The notes under the pieces: model-generated
What the model saw: only the letters and a program-made list of their open reading frames with translations
What the model was told of the DNA's origin: nothing
The model's database searches: none
Position numbers and translations under genes: made by a program
Shown: piece by piece, positions 44,268 to 55,305 of the stretch
Position numbering within the stretch: the first letter of the stretch is position 1
How the letters are laid out: each line of letters opens with the position of its first letter
Assembly: GCA_934045075.1 (NCBI GenBank)
Contig: OW203736.1
Span: 4,698,091-4,762,090, forward strand
Direction: 5' to 3'
DNA from: Yponomeuta sedellus
Lineage: Eukaryota; Arthropoda; Insecta; Lepidoptera; Yponomeutidae
DNA: 64,000 nt

Positions 44268-44483
44268 GTCTGTTAATTTTTAGAATAAACTTCGGGCTCT
44301 AGCTTCGGTTTTCGCCGAAAGCACCCAAGTGTAATACTACTTCCTGCTCTCTATAAAAAAAATCTTTACTATTTTAAAAACTTATGTAAAGTTAAGTGTA
44401 ATTGTAGTCCCAATATTTCTGTTAGACGAATATATCCGATTCTGTCCGATAGTAGCCGAGGTATATTCTATAAGCTAACAGAC
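44268..44483 (-). mobile_element. MITE, copy 2 (GTCTGTTA ends)
   Basis: Same inverted ends and interior as 10643-10865 in the opposite orientation ('CGAATATATCCGATTCTGTC'). Confidence 0.7.
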
Positions 44484-45565
44484 TTTAAGTATTTTTTTAG
44501 CACGTAATTTATTTATTTCTTTCTCTGTCCCAAAGGATTCTAAACACAAAATATATACAATTTGAGTAATCGGGACTTATTCATATGTGAGAGGCTGGAG
44601 TTCATACTAGGAAAGATCTTGTGTGACAGATCTCTCGTATCCGTTGGCTCGGTCTCTTAGGTCAGATGGGAGAGCATCGGGCAGTGAAAAAAAACAAATT
44701 TGCACCTACCGAGCGGCCAAAGGCTAGTCAGCCGCCTCAGATATCACTGGGAGGACGAAGTAGCCAAGGACCTGTATGAGCACCAGGCAGAGAACTGGCA
44801 GGAGACCGAGCAGGGCAGGAGACCGAGCAGGGCAAGAGTCAGAGAGAGACAAGAGTGGTGATTTCTTGTTTCTTGAGGCCAAGACATGCTTTGGGTGGAG
44901 AGTCAGTACAGTAAGTAAATATTATATAGTAAGGTTATTTCTATTTACTTATATATAAGCAAGATTGAAAGACGATATTAATTGCGTTTCCAAACCTCTA
45001 ACAAGGGCAATTATTTTCTTCTTCCGTGTTACTAAATATGGTATTTACTGTTTGTCAACTAGACAATCATTTATTCTGAGATGCAATATTCCGACTTTTA
45101 CACTTGATTTTTGCAGTGACTCCAGTTAGTTGGCAGGTGTTTTTAAACCATTCAAATATTAAAAATTAGCTTGAAATTATGTTATTTGAATTGATCCATT
45201 CAGTGGGATAATATTTTTAATATAGTATGTTATGAAAGCAGAAAAAAAATTAAATCATCAGATTGTGAAATCGTTTACATTTGTCATCACGTTTACATAA
45301 TGAATGTAAACGCACAATAGTTCAGATTTTTCGTCACGTAACTTAGTGTCACTTTACAAGAGAATCCACGTTTTTAAAGTCAGTTTTGCGATATTAATAT
45401 GGAGCCGCTGAGTGTTGTTTGCCTGTAATTTATTGCCTCCGTTGTGAGGAACAACATTTTGATCTCTATGCTCGTTATTGGTGTGTGTTTTGGCTATAAT
45501 GCTGTACTTAAAAACCACTGAGTCGTAATTATTTAACAAATTTTATAGATTAGCGAATCTTATTT
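44484..45565. other. Largely unique AT-rich sequence
   Basis: Contains a short AGACCGAGCAGGGCA duplication near 44808-44835. No gene supported. Confidence 0.35.
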
Positions 45566-45770
45566 CATGTCTCGGTGGTAGTTGAACGGTAAACACCGGC
45601 TTCACAATCCGGAGGCTTAGGGTTCGAATCCCGGCATGTAGTGTGACACGTGATCCGATTGATTACGAACAGAAACAGAATTTATGTCCTGAGCCCCATT
45701 TCTATGAAAATTATATGCATATTGTATAGCCCAATAATCGACAGAATAATAAATTGGAATAATGGCAGAG
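45566..45770 (+). mobile_element. tRNA-derived SINE family 5
   Basis: Head 'CGGTGGTAGTTGAACGGTAA', anticodon-like arm 'CCGGCTTCACAATCCGG' and B box 'GGGTTCGAATCCCGG', followed by a body unlike the other families. The A-box spacing is odd for a true tRNA gene, so a SINE is more likely. Confidence 0.5.
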
Positions 45771-46031
45771 AGACAGCCATGGCTAATAAAAAAAAATGAT
45801 TTTAAGAATCGAATACGAAAAATAAATTGTTATATTAAACTGTGAATTGCCTTGGTTGTGAAAGTCTTCAGAGTGTACTAGGGCACAGGGCGAGCTCACC
45901 GCGGATTGGAATTTTCAAGCGCTGAGGTATATGAACGCTTTAGACACTCAGATTACCTCACAATGTTTTCCTTCACAGTCAGCGAGTGATATTGTTATCA
46001 TAACTTCACAAATGTACATAACTTAGAAAAC

Positions 46032-47870
46032 AATGTCATTACACTATTTTTATTTTTAATGCACTAACCCGTGCTAAGGAACAAATTTAAAAACCTATTT
46101 AGAGGCTAAAAATTTCACCCATGCCGGGATTCGAACCCGCAACCTCTGGCTATCCGAACCAGCGCTCTACCAATTGAGCCAGTGGGCGACTCACGGCATC
46201 AGTGAAATTTGAAACATCGCCCATTGGCTCAATTGGTAGAACGCTGGTACAGATAGCCAGAGGTTGCGGGTTCGAATCCCGGCATGGGTGAAATTTTTAG
46301 CCTCTAAATAGGTTTTTAAATTTGTTCCTTAGCACGGGTTAGTGCATTAAAAATAAAAATAGTGTAATCATGTGGGTACAGTGATATCGTTCCGATGTTA
46401 AACCTAACTGCAAAGTAGGTGGTCGGGGCTGTAAGTAATGCAATTTGCTTAAGTCAGATGTCGCTGCCTGTACGTAATACAGAGAATATTGTAAAGAGGT
46501 TCGAAATTTCACTGATGCCGTGAGTCGCCCATTGGCTCAATTGGTAGAGCGCTGGTACGGATAGCCAGAGGTTGCGGGTTCGAATCCCGGCATGGGTGAA
46601 ATTTTTAGCCTCTAAATAGGTTTTTAAATTTGTTCCTTAGCACGGGTTAGTGCATTAAAAATAAAAATAGTGTAATCATGTGGGTACAGTGATATCGTTC
46701 CGATGTTAAACCTAACTGCAAAGTAGGTGGTCGGGGCTGTAAGTAATGCAATTTGCTTAAGTCAGATGTCGCTGCCTGTACGTAATACAGAGAATATTGT
46801 AAAGAGGTTCGAAATTTCACTGATGCCGTGAGTCGCCCATTGGCTCAATTGGTAGAGCGCTGGTACGGATAGCCAGAGGTTGCGGGTTCGAATCCCGGCA
46901 TGGGTGAAATTTTTAGCCTCTAAATAGGTTTTTAAATTTGTTCCTTAGCACGGGTTAGTGCATTAAAAATAAAAATAGTGTAATTATGTGGGTAGAGTGA
47001 TATCGTTCCGATGTTAAACCTAACTGCAAAGTAGGTGGTCGGGGCTGTAAGTAATGCAATTTGCTTAAGTCAGATGTCGCTGCCTGTACGTAATACAGAG
47101 AATATTGTAAAGAGGTTCGAAATTTCACTGATGCCGTGAGTCGCCCATTGGCTCAATTGGTAGAGCGCTGGTACGGATAGCCAGAGGTTGCGGGTTCGAA
47201 TCCTGGCATGGGTGAAATTTTTAGCCTCTAAATAGGTTTTCAAATTTGTTCCTTAGCACGGGTTAGTGCATTAAAAATAAAAATAGTGTAATCATGTGGG
47301 TACAGTGATATCGTTCCGATGTTAAACCTAACTGCACAGTGTACTCGGGGCTGCAAGTGATGCAAATTATTTCAGCTAGATGTCGCTGCCTGTACGTAAT
47401 ACAGAGAATATTGTAAAGAGGTTCGAAATTTCACTGATGCCGTGAGTCGCCCATTGGCTCAATTGGTAGAGCGCTGGTACGGATAGCCAGAGGTTGCGGG
47501 TTCGAATCCCGGCATGGGTGAAATTTTTAGCCTCTAAATAGGTTTTTAAATTTGTTCCTTAGCACGGGTTAGTGCATTAAAAATAAAAATAGTGTAATCA
47601 TGTGGGTACAGTGATATCGTTCCGATGTTAAACCTAACTGCAAAGTAGGTGGTCGGGGCTGTAAGTAATGCAATTTGCTTAAGTCAGATGTCGCTGCCTG
47701 TACGTAATACAGAGAATATTGTAAAGAGGTTCGAAATTTCACTGATGCCGTGAGTCGCCAATTGGCTCAATTGGTAGAGCGCTGGTACGGATAGCCAGAG
47801 GTTGCGGGTTCGAATCCCGGCATGGGTGAAATTTTTAGCCTCTAAATAGGTTTTTTAAAATGTCATTACA
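46032..47870 (+). mobile_element. Tandem array of the tRNA-Ile-like SINE with 12-bp duplication
   Basis: AATGTCATTACA at 46032-46043 and 47859-47870 flanks the whole block. It starts with one inverted unit (46044-about 46216), then a partial direct unit, then direct units beginning at 46367, 46675, 46983, 47291 and 47597. Spacing of the six direct tRNA-like cores is 308, 308, 308, 306, 308. Each core keeps A box, anticodon stem-loop and B box. Confidence 0.9.
46367..47858 (+). repeat. 308-bp tandem units (four complete, last truncated)
   Basis: Each unit runs from 'ATCATGTGGGTACAGTGATA' through leader, tRNA-like core and tail 'GCATTAAAAATAAAAATAG'. Units are almost identical except 47291-47596, which differs in its leader. 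Confidence 0.92.
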
Positions 47871-47930
47871 ACTTACGACCTCCCGATTGAGAAAGCGGCA
47901 GTTTAATGCGCCGCTACCACGTCACTAATT

Positions 47931-48484
47931 ATACATATATACACACATACATAACATCAGGCTTGTAACCCAGCGGGGTAGGCAGAGACCAGGTTCGATC
48001 ACCGCACTGGGCCTGAATGTATGTTTTCTTTCACCATTACCGTTCTGCTAGTGGTATCGCTACTGCGAGTATAACTTCACTAACGTATAGCACGTCTTAA
48101 AAATAGCGAAGGGAATTGGTATTCCTACAACATACCTCTTTGTAAGATTCAAGAACAAGAATTAAACTCCTTACCCACTAACCAGCCAGCTACAATAGGC
48201 AGGCCCGTGAATGTATTAATGACAGGCACTCGGGGGCATTTGTCAAAAAGAAAACACAATAAAACTTTATGGATAACCGATAGTTTGTCCGCTAGTTAGT
48301 CGCCAAGGCGCGCGTTTCTGTTGCACTTAGGTTGGGGGTGCACAGGGAGCAGTTTATCAACGTAAATCTGTGCCAGGTTGAGATTTTACGTGTAAAAACA
48401 GAATTCAAAAAAATATATGTCTATATAAAACAGAGACATTTTTTGTAAAGTGTGAATAAATAAATAAAACCGTGCTAAAAGCAA
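47931..48484. other. Unassigned sequence with SINE remnants
   Basis: 'GGTAGGCAGAGACCAGG' and 'TGTTTTCTTTCACCATTACC' near 47975-48050 are weak SINE/LINE echoes. Otherwise nothing. Confidence 0.3.
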
Positions 48485-49400
48485 AATCTTTAAAACAAAA
48501 ATATCTTTGTCCCCTCCTTTTTTGTCTTTTGTTCTCTTGTTTAGTTCTTCAGCATTTGCGTGTTGGCAAGTCTATTTACGAAAGAAAAATAGAACATAAA
48601 TAAACATCACTCCGTTCCTAGTGTGCGAACAGCTTCCCGGTCCTAAACAATTGGATTTCAGCGGGGCGTCCGGCTGCAGCACGGAAAACACGGAAATCAG
48701 CCATCCAAATTTCTATCTTCTTTGACTTTTCTACCTTTCACATTTTTGTCTTCTTCCTGTATAGTGCCCGCATACCTCTCCTTTAAATGAAAAATAAAAT
48801 ATGATAATCCCTCCTAGAGTACCCCAGTCGTGGCTAGCTTCTCAGTCCTAAACAAATTCAGCGGAGCGGCTGACTTCAGCCCGTTCCTACCACGTACGCA
48901 CGTACAAATTAGCCATCGTAATTTCAATCAGCTACATCATTACATTTATTTTTTTACCCTTTCGTCTTACTTACTTTACTTTATACTTTATTCTTCTTCT
49001 CCTTCTACAGAATTTGTCTCTTTGCCTACCTCTTCACGAAATAAAAAACAGAATGAAAAATCCACTCCTAATGTACCCCAATCCTTGGTGGTTTCTCAGC
49101 CCTAAACAAATGCGTGTCAGCAGGGCGCCCCGGCCGCAGCACACACGAAGCGATCAGTCAACCAAATTACAATCTGCTTTTCTTTCTCTTCTCCTTTTAC
49201 TCATTTGTCTTCTTTTCCTTCTTCAGCGTTTGTCTGTTCGTCTACATCTTCATGCAATGAAGAAAAAATACGAAAAATCCGCTCCTAGTGTGCCCCGATC
49301 CTTAGTAGCTTCCCAGCCCTAAACAAATGCGTGTCAGCGGGGCGCCCGGCCGCGGCTCGCACGAAGAGCTCGTTATGCGCGACAAATCGGCCGACATGAC
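48485..49400. repeat. Degenerate tandem repeat of 205-254 bp units with GC pulses
   Basis: The anchor CCTAAACAA occurs at 48642, 48847, 49101 and 49318, each followed by 'TCAGCGGGGCG'-like GC-rich sequence and a pyrimidine-rich 'CTTCTTTTCCTTCTTCAG' tract. Overlapping frames at 48830-49322 repeat with the units and are probably not coding. Confidence 0.75.
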
Positions 49401-49504
49401 CCCTGAACTTGACGCTTAATGGCGCTGAATCCGTGCTCTGTTCAGCTGGAGGAACATTGTTTTATTACTGACTGTTCTTGGCCTGTCCCGTTCGACAGTC
49501 GAAA

Positions 49505-49808
49505 TTTGTATTTTTCTCTCACTTACTAAGATCAAAGAGCTCATGCAGTGACAGATTAGCAGACAACACAGTAGTAGTTAGTGGTAGAGTCAGAGACGGG
49601 CGTAAGTGTACTTTATATAATTTGAATTTTTCTCTCACTTACTGAGATGAAAGGGCTCATGCAGTGACAAATTTGCAGACAACACAGTGGTAGTTAGCGG
49701 TAGAGTCAGATACGGGCGTGAGTGTATTTTATGTAATTTGAATTTTTCTCTCACTTACTGAGATGAAAGGGCTCATACAGTGACAAATAAGCAGACAACA
49801 CATAGCCC
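49505..49808. repeat. 116-bp tandem repeat, about 2.6 copies
   Basis: 'TTTTTCTCTCACTTACT' recurs at 49511, 49627 and 49743, with 'GCAGACAACACAGTRGTAG' in between. Copies are about 90% alike by eye. Confidence 0.85.
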
Positions 49809-50135
49809 AAATGAGCTAGGCTCTTGGCGAAGACAGGTGTTAAGCTACAGAGGTTAATAAAGACATTCATCTTGCGAACTAAGTACCTAGGAGGTGCCCA
49901 TTTCGTTGCGTGCCATTAATTGCTAATGAAGAAATAATTTGATGCTATTATCTGCAACCACCACCATTTCCAATGGTATAAAAGTCTTATCCCTTGATGT
50001 TACAGGTGAATTGGCGATGTATCACAATTTTATTTTTATGTAAATATTAATTTTGTTTATTAGGCACACCAACAGCAAACACGCAAAAAATGTTTTTCGC
50101 GGGCAGGGTAATAATTAGTAAGAATAATTTAGAGT
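49809..50135. other. Unassigned sequence
   Basis: No feature supported. Confidence 0.3.
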
Positions 50136-50660
50136 AATTTATTAATTTAAAAACCTATTAAGAGGCTAAAAATTTCACCCATGCCGGGATTCGAACCCGC
50201 AACCTCTGGCTATCCGTGCCAGCGCTCTACCAATTGAGCCAATGGGCGACTCACGGCATTAGTGAAATTTCGAACCTCTTTACACTATTCTCTGTATTAC
50301 GTACAGGCAGCGACATCTGACTTAAGCAAATTGCATTACTTACAGCCCCGACTACCTACTTTGCAGTTAGGTTTTAACATCGGAACGATATCACTGTACA
50401 CACATGATTATACTATTTGCACGTAACTACCTGCTCACTACCTGCACGTAATACAGAGAATAGTGTAAAGAGGTTCGAAATTTCACTGATGCCGTGAGTC
50501 GCCCATTGGCTCAATTGGTAGAGCGCTGGCACGGATAGCCAGAGGTTGCGGGTTCGAATCCCGGCATGGGTGAAATTTTTAGCCTCTAAATAGGTTTTTA
50601 AATGTGTTCCTTAGCACGGGTTAGTGCATTAAAATAAAAATAGTATAATTTATTAATTTA
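50136..50660. mobile_element. Palindromic pair of tRNA-Ile-like SINEs with 14-bp duplication
   Basis: AATTTATTAATTTA at 50136-50149 and 50647-50660 brackets one reverse full unit (50150-about 50415) and one direct unit (about 50440-50646). Both cores have intact A and B boxes. The pair therefore inserted, or arose, as one unit. Confidence 0.88.
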
Positions 50661-50693
50661 CTATTAATAATTAAGAATAATTTAGAATAGGTA

Positions 50694-50837
50694 AGAATAT
50701 TTTTTTTACTGACTTTGGACTTTATTTCAAAGTGATAAGATTCAATTTAAGGTGGCATCTATTACACTCCTGCCTGGTATAGGGTTAACCCTTTTGAACC
50801 TTTGAAATAAAGTCCTAAATCAGGAAAAAAAATGTTC
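50694..50837. mobile_element. MITE with long inverted repeats
   Basis: The left arm 'GACTTTGGACTTTATTTCAA' and right arm 'TTGAAATAAAGTCCTAAATC' extend outward to GAATATTTTTTTT/AAAAAAAATGTTC; arms about 38 bases. Confidence 0.7.
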
Positions 50838-51010
50838 TAGCCCTGCCCATGAAAGGGTATAAATGTGACTTAGGACTAGCGATAATGCCAATGAAAAGTA
50901 TACATAGAATATATTTTATGTGCCTTAAAAACCACTACAGCGCACAGGTTTTCTGTCATAGAGAGAACATGGGGTTAATTTCCACATGTGATAACTAAAC
51001 GCATGCTCGC

Positions 51011-51400
51011 TGTGGTGTGTGAACACCCCAGAGACTCTGGTTTCCTCACGCTGTTTTCCTTTACCGTTAGAAAATGGTTAGAAAATGCTACTAAAACTTC
51101 ACAAATGTACCTTACGTAGGTAAAAAAAATAAACTTAGAAAATAAAGTCATCGGTAGATAATTGGTAGATTGGTAAAGAGGTTCGAAATTTCACTGATGC
51201 CGGCACTTGCCCATTAGCTCAGTTGGGAGAGCGCTTGGACCGCTAGCCAGATGTCGCTGGTTCGAGTCTTGGCATGGTTGGAATTTTTAATAGGTTTTTA
51301 AAATTGTCCTTAGCACGGGTTAGTGCGCGGTCCTTAGCACGGGTTAAGAATATAGTCAATGGTAGATGCCGAGATTCGAACCCACTACAATTACACTTCC
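51011..51400 (-). mobile_element. SINE family 2 split by a diverged tRNA-Ile-like SINE
   Basis: 51045-51165 matches SINE family 2, resuming at about 51360 with 'GATGCCGAGATTCGAACCC'. Between them (about 51168-51350) is a forward tRNA-Ile-like copy with B box 'GGTTCGAGTCTTGG'. AGTCATCGGTAGAT and AGTCAATGGTAGAT look like a diverged 14-bp duplication. Confidence 0.6.
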
Positions 51401-51457
51401 TACAACGTGTTTGTTCTGGGCCGCTGCACGCAACATTGTTTGATATTTTTTATGTAA

Positions 51458-51650
51458 CACTAGCTGACCCAGCGATCTTCGTACCGACATACAGTCGATA
51501 ATTTAATTATTTTATTATTTTTCTCTCCGTAAGAACCATCCTCGTACTTCGAGGAATATTTGAAAAAAAAGTATTCGCGAAATCGGTTCAGCTACTCTCG
51601 AGATTTGCGCGTACCAACGCATTCGTCGATTCATTTTTATATTATAGATA
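51458..51650 (-). mobile_element. Helitron-like element, second family, reverse
   Basis: Begins A|CTAGCTGACCCAGCGATCTT and ends 'TTTTTATATTATAGA|T'. This mirrors 17490-17672 with about 75-80% similarity by eye. Confidence 0.5.
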
Positions 51651-51720
51651 GCCTGTAAACGTCCCACTGCAGGGCACAGGCCTTCTCTAAGAGAGAGAGT
51701 ACGGGCTTAATCACGATGTT

Positions 51721-51996
51721 TGATCATGATACCGTTTTTTAAAACGCTACACCATTGTCTAGCACACAATGAGACAAAAGAAAACAACACTCTAGAAAGA
51801 ATCAACTTGCACCAATTCGATCCTTACCACATGAACACACATTCAAAAAGCGTACATACATACAACTGACGCTTCGTTTTTTTCGTTCGCTCAATCGCAT
51901 TCCAGAAAACAATGTTCGCAACACAGCGGCACAAACGAAAATTAAACGGAAGGCTCCGATGACAACTAAATCCGTACAAATAGGAACTTTCGATTC
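51721..51996. other. Unassigned sequence
   Basis: No feature supported. Confidence 0.3.
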
Positions 51997-52354
51997 GATA
52001 TCAACCCTTGTATGTCCCCACTGCTGGGGCACGAGTCCTGGCTGCATTGCAGAAAGGTGAGGCCATACTCCACCACGGGGGCCAAGTCAGGGTTGGTGGA
52101 GGATTGTAAGACAGTAGCGGGCCTTACTGTCAGAAGTAATCGAGCCGCCCATAAGGCCTCTGACATGGCTAAACGACTGCCGTTACACAACAGCTGGCAC
52201 CAATGGCTTAGCGTGCCTTGCGAAGTACCTAAGCACTCGGAAAAATGTCACTAGCGGTAGTCACCGAACATGCACCCATCCTGCACCTAACTGTTGTTGC
52301 TTGACTTAAGTGATTGATTCCAATCACTCGGTTCGACTAAACTACGTGCGCTTC
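51997..52354 (-). mobile_element. 5S-derived SINE, full-length reverse copy
   Basis: From 'ATATCAACCCTTGTATGTCC' to 'GATTCCAATCACTCGGTTCG'. The 5S-like part (about 52255-52325) includes 'GCACCTAACTGTTGTTGCTT'. Confidence 0.7.
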
Positions 52355-52689
52355 TGGTAATTGCTGGTACTCTGCTACGTGCTTTAGGGACCTTGGGGAC
52401 TGAATGCAGTTTTCATTTCAACTCGATAGCACCACGTTTTCTAGAGATAAAGCCTCTAGACCTTTTGAGGTACGGGACCCTGGAAAAAAACAATTAGGAT
52501 GAAAAAATACATGGCTTTAAAAGTGGCCTTTGTGGAAGACCAAAAGCAGTGTGAAAATCTAATGGGTGACTTCCAATAGCGATAACGATATTCATCAATA
52601 CTCAGGTATTGTTTTCGAGCCATACGTTCAAAGAGTTTCAAATTTGCTTTGCTTATATATACCCAACAAAGCTAAAGAATCTGTACTGA
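52355..52689. other. Unassigned sequence
   Basis: No feature supported. Confidence 0.3.
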
Positions 52690-52880
52690 GACTTACACAG
52701 CGTCCAGTGGCATCTGCACTGACACTGGATGAGTGAAGGGACTACTCGGTCTCTGCAGTGCCTGCGATTGGAATGTTTTAGGAGGTGTAGGCTTGCCCAG
52801 CACCTATATCATCCTGACGGCTCATTCATCGAGTGAGAAAACCCACGGCTTGGTTGGCTCCGTCACTAGTCTTTCCTGTG
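52690..52880 (-). mobile_element. SINE family 2 fragment
   Basis: 'CACAGCGTCCAGTGGCATCT', 'GGTGTAGGCTTGCCCAGCAC' and 'CTATATCATCCTGACGGC'; head lost. Confidence 0.6.
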
Positions 52881-53389
52881 CTTCTGTACCTTTCTGTATA
52901 TTGTGGCACCAGCCTTAAGGCTGCATTAACGGGCTGCACCTCTTTTGATATTAAGAGTATTATTTTTACTCTTTCGCTCACTTGTTCTCGGGACTTTTTG
53001 CTTTGTTTTTGCATCTTACCACACTGGTAGCCGGCCAAGTCGCCCGGAGCAAATCGCTGTTTATTACTGACCGCTCGGCAATTTATTATGGGATTTTTTT
53101 GCATTATCAATAGGTCTTACTTATTCTTCTTTTCTGCGCTCCCCGATATTAAAATGGCCATTGTTTTGCGTTTGAAAATTGCTGCTGTAGCGTTGATGCG
53201 TTATCTTTTGTCGGACTTCAATCTTTCAGTGTTTGGTTTTTGGCTCCTGGGGTTCTTCGTCGAGGTCTTGTTGTGCTTCTTTGTTAATTTATTCGTGCGT
53301 TTATGTTTAAGTACCTACCTCTTTTAAATTACAACTCCATTCCAAAGTTAACAAGAGGAAGTTATTTACCAAAATTTTGTACTGGAAGT
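52881..53389. other. Unassigned sequence
   Basis: Two forward frames (52833-53030, 53088-53327) encode hydrophobic stretches but match nothing I recognise. Confidence 0.3.
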
Positions 53390-53439
53390 AAAGTCGACCA
53401 CGCCAACCTTTACATACGTGCACGCTAATTAGTTACGTT

Positions 53440-53690
53440 GTAATGTTATGTATCTTTTATAAATAATAAAAACTGAAACGACTTCAACTGTTGCTTAATT
53501 TGCAGCTAGGTATTGTTATTTTATAATAAAACAGAAAAAAATTGATAAAAACGGATAAGCAGGTAGCACAGTCAGGTCTAGTTGATGGGTAAAGTTGTAA
53601 TGTTGAAAATGAGGGAAATTTCGAAATGTGTGACATAATTTAATTATTTCGAAATGATAGATAGAAAAAGAAGTACAAAAATGGTTTAAA
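53440..53690 (-). repeat. Second copy of the 2035-2325 repeat
   Basis: 'GAAACGACTTCAACT', 'GGATAAGCAGGT' and 'TGTGACATAATTTAATTATT' correspond in order to 2035-2325. Confidence 0.35.
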
Positions 53691-53694
53691 GAGG

Positions 53695-53850
53695 TTTTAA
53701 ACCAAGACATCACTTGTCTTGGTTTAAAACTAGGATACCCTGTACTATGGTAACCAGGTAACGACATCACATATATGAAATTACACCCAGATTCAGGCCA
53801 TTCGTGTAAATGTGCCCCCGCGTGCGTACGTTGGCATTCCACCTTTATAT
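53695..53850 (+). repeat. SINE family 4 copy
   Basis: 'CACTTGTCTTGGTTTAAAAC', 'TAGGATACCCTGTACTATGG' and 'CACCCAGATTCAGGCC'. Confidence 0.45.
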
Positions 53851-54440
53851 TTTACTTGCGACGCCACCGAGTAGAATGAACGTAAAGGTCGATATGCTGT
53901 CGACTGTATCAGATGACTTAAAAAAGTGTGAAATATAAGCACCTATAGTATTTTTAACGACTTTCGATGCCATTCATTGAATATTAAATGTACAACTAAA
54001 GACGTTTAGAACGAAAATAACTACATAATAACAACAATTCAAAGAAGAAGTAAAATATTCAGATTTTAGGGTTTCGTTCCCCAAAAAGATAAACAGAACC
54101 CTTTTGTTGACCGTCAATCCATCTATCTGTCTGTCTATCAAGACCCTTTATCACAAAAACGCGTGCAGATATCGAGTTGAAATTAATACAATATAGTCAC
54201 AATTAATGAAGTTACTTAGTTAAGAAATTAATACCATATACGTCCCTACCCAAGTTTAAAAAAAAACTAATTTCGTAGTTAACCCAAAAAAAGGTTACTA
54301 CCTTTTATGCCACAAAAATACGTAAACTTCGACACTTAAGGGAATCATAATTCATAACATGCTTGTAACTATGAGGTATCGTCTTATACTACATATACAG
54401 GGAAAAAAATCTGAAAATATACATTGGTAATCAAATCAGA
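53851..54440. other. Unassigned AT-rich sequence
   Basis: No feature supported. Confidence 0.3.
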
Positions 54441-54625
54441 AGCCGTCGATAGATGGCAGTCGTTAAGCAAAGTCTTAGGGCGGCTTGAAAATTTCTGACA
54501 GTAAGACCAGCCATTAGTCTTGGAAGCCTCCGCCAATCCGGACTTGGTCCCCGTGGTGGTATGGCCCATACTTTCCTCAGGGAAGTACCCAGTGCCCCTC
54601 GGTGGAGACATAATGGGTATCAACC
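54441..54625 (+). mobile_element. 5S-derived SINE, diverged 3' fragment
   Basis: Closest to the copy at 4628-4815 ('GATAGATGGCAGTCGTTAAG', 'CTTCCTCAGGGAAGTACCC'), hinting at an older subfamily. Confidence 0.5.
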
Positions 54626-55014
54626 CATGATAAATTAAATCATACAACAGTTGTCTTTGTAAGTACAAAAAGAGTCTATTCCTAAACTATTTATGGAGGT
54701 ACCTCCTTACAAATTTATACGGAACCCTTAGTGCACGAGTCCGACTCGCCCTGAGCCGGTTTTTTACTGTTAGTTGGGGTAATTTTCATAATTTGCCAGC
54801 GACAAAACGCAATAAAAAAGGAAGAAAAAAATTTAATGAGACCGCAACAATGTTTCATACTGCCCAACTTGGGAAGTGAACAAAAGAGGTCTAAACTGCT
54901 GCTGACTGGCACAAAATAAGTAAAACGGAAGCAATACCTACTGGAACCTACTGCTTCGGTCTTACCTGTTCAAAAGTGTTCCTCTGTGTTTGCCGTCAAA
55001 TTGCCTGCCGTTCA
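54626..55014. other. Unassigned sequence
   Basis: No feature supported. Confidence 0.3.
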
Positions 55015-55305
55015 GGTATCGATATCGATATCAACCCTTGTATGCGCCACTGCTGGGGCACGGGTCTTTTTCTGCATCGCAGGAAGGTTAGGCCATACTC
55101 CACCACGGGGACCAAGTCCGGATTGGTGGAGGATTGTAAAACAGTATCGGGCCTTACTGTCAGAAGTTATCAAGCCACCCATAAGGTGCCGGCTGCCATT
55201 ACCTGACAGCTGGCACCAAATGGCCTAACGTGCCTTGCGAAGCACGAAAGCGCTCGACAAAATGCCACTTGCGGTAGTCACGGGACGATTACCCATCCTT
55301 TACCC
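55015..55305 (-). mobile_element. 5S-derived SINE with (GATATC)n tail
   Basis: The tail ATCGATATCGATATCAACCC shows the simple-repeat 3' end. The body continues to 'GGTAGTCACGGGACGATTAC' with most of the 5S-like part missing. Confidence 0.65.

Larger units (their letters stand above)
45880..47930 (-). mobile_element. SINE family 2, split by the tandem SINE array
   Basis: The left part (to 46043) reads 'GTTTTCCTTCACAGTCAGCG', 'GAAAACAATGTCATTACA'. The right part (from 47859) continues 'CAACTTACGACCTCCCGATT'. Joined at AATGTCATTACA they recreate the order seen at 26870-26960. Confidence 0.75.

Noticed and set aside
44776..44958. Small basic protein
   Set aside because: Short frame covering a local AGACCGAGCAGGGCA duplication, with no homologous features.
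46217..47830. Cluster of true tRNA genes
   Set aside because: A and B boxes and the anticodon arm are good, but the acceptor stem does not close in the standard register, position 33 is not T, and each core is embedded in the dispersed SINE unit.
46367..47858. CRISPR-like array
   Set aside because: Repeats are 308 bp, contiguous and without variable spacers, in a eukaryotic genome.
48830..49322. Two overlapping frames as exons of a repeat protein
   Set aside because: The frames switch between units and units differ by lengths that are not multiples of three.
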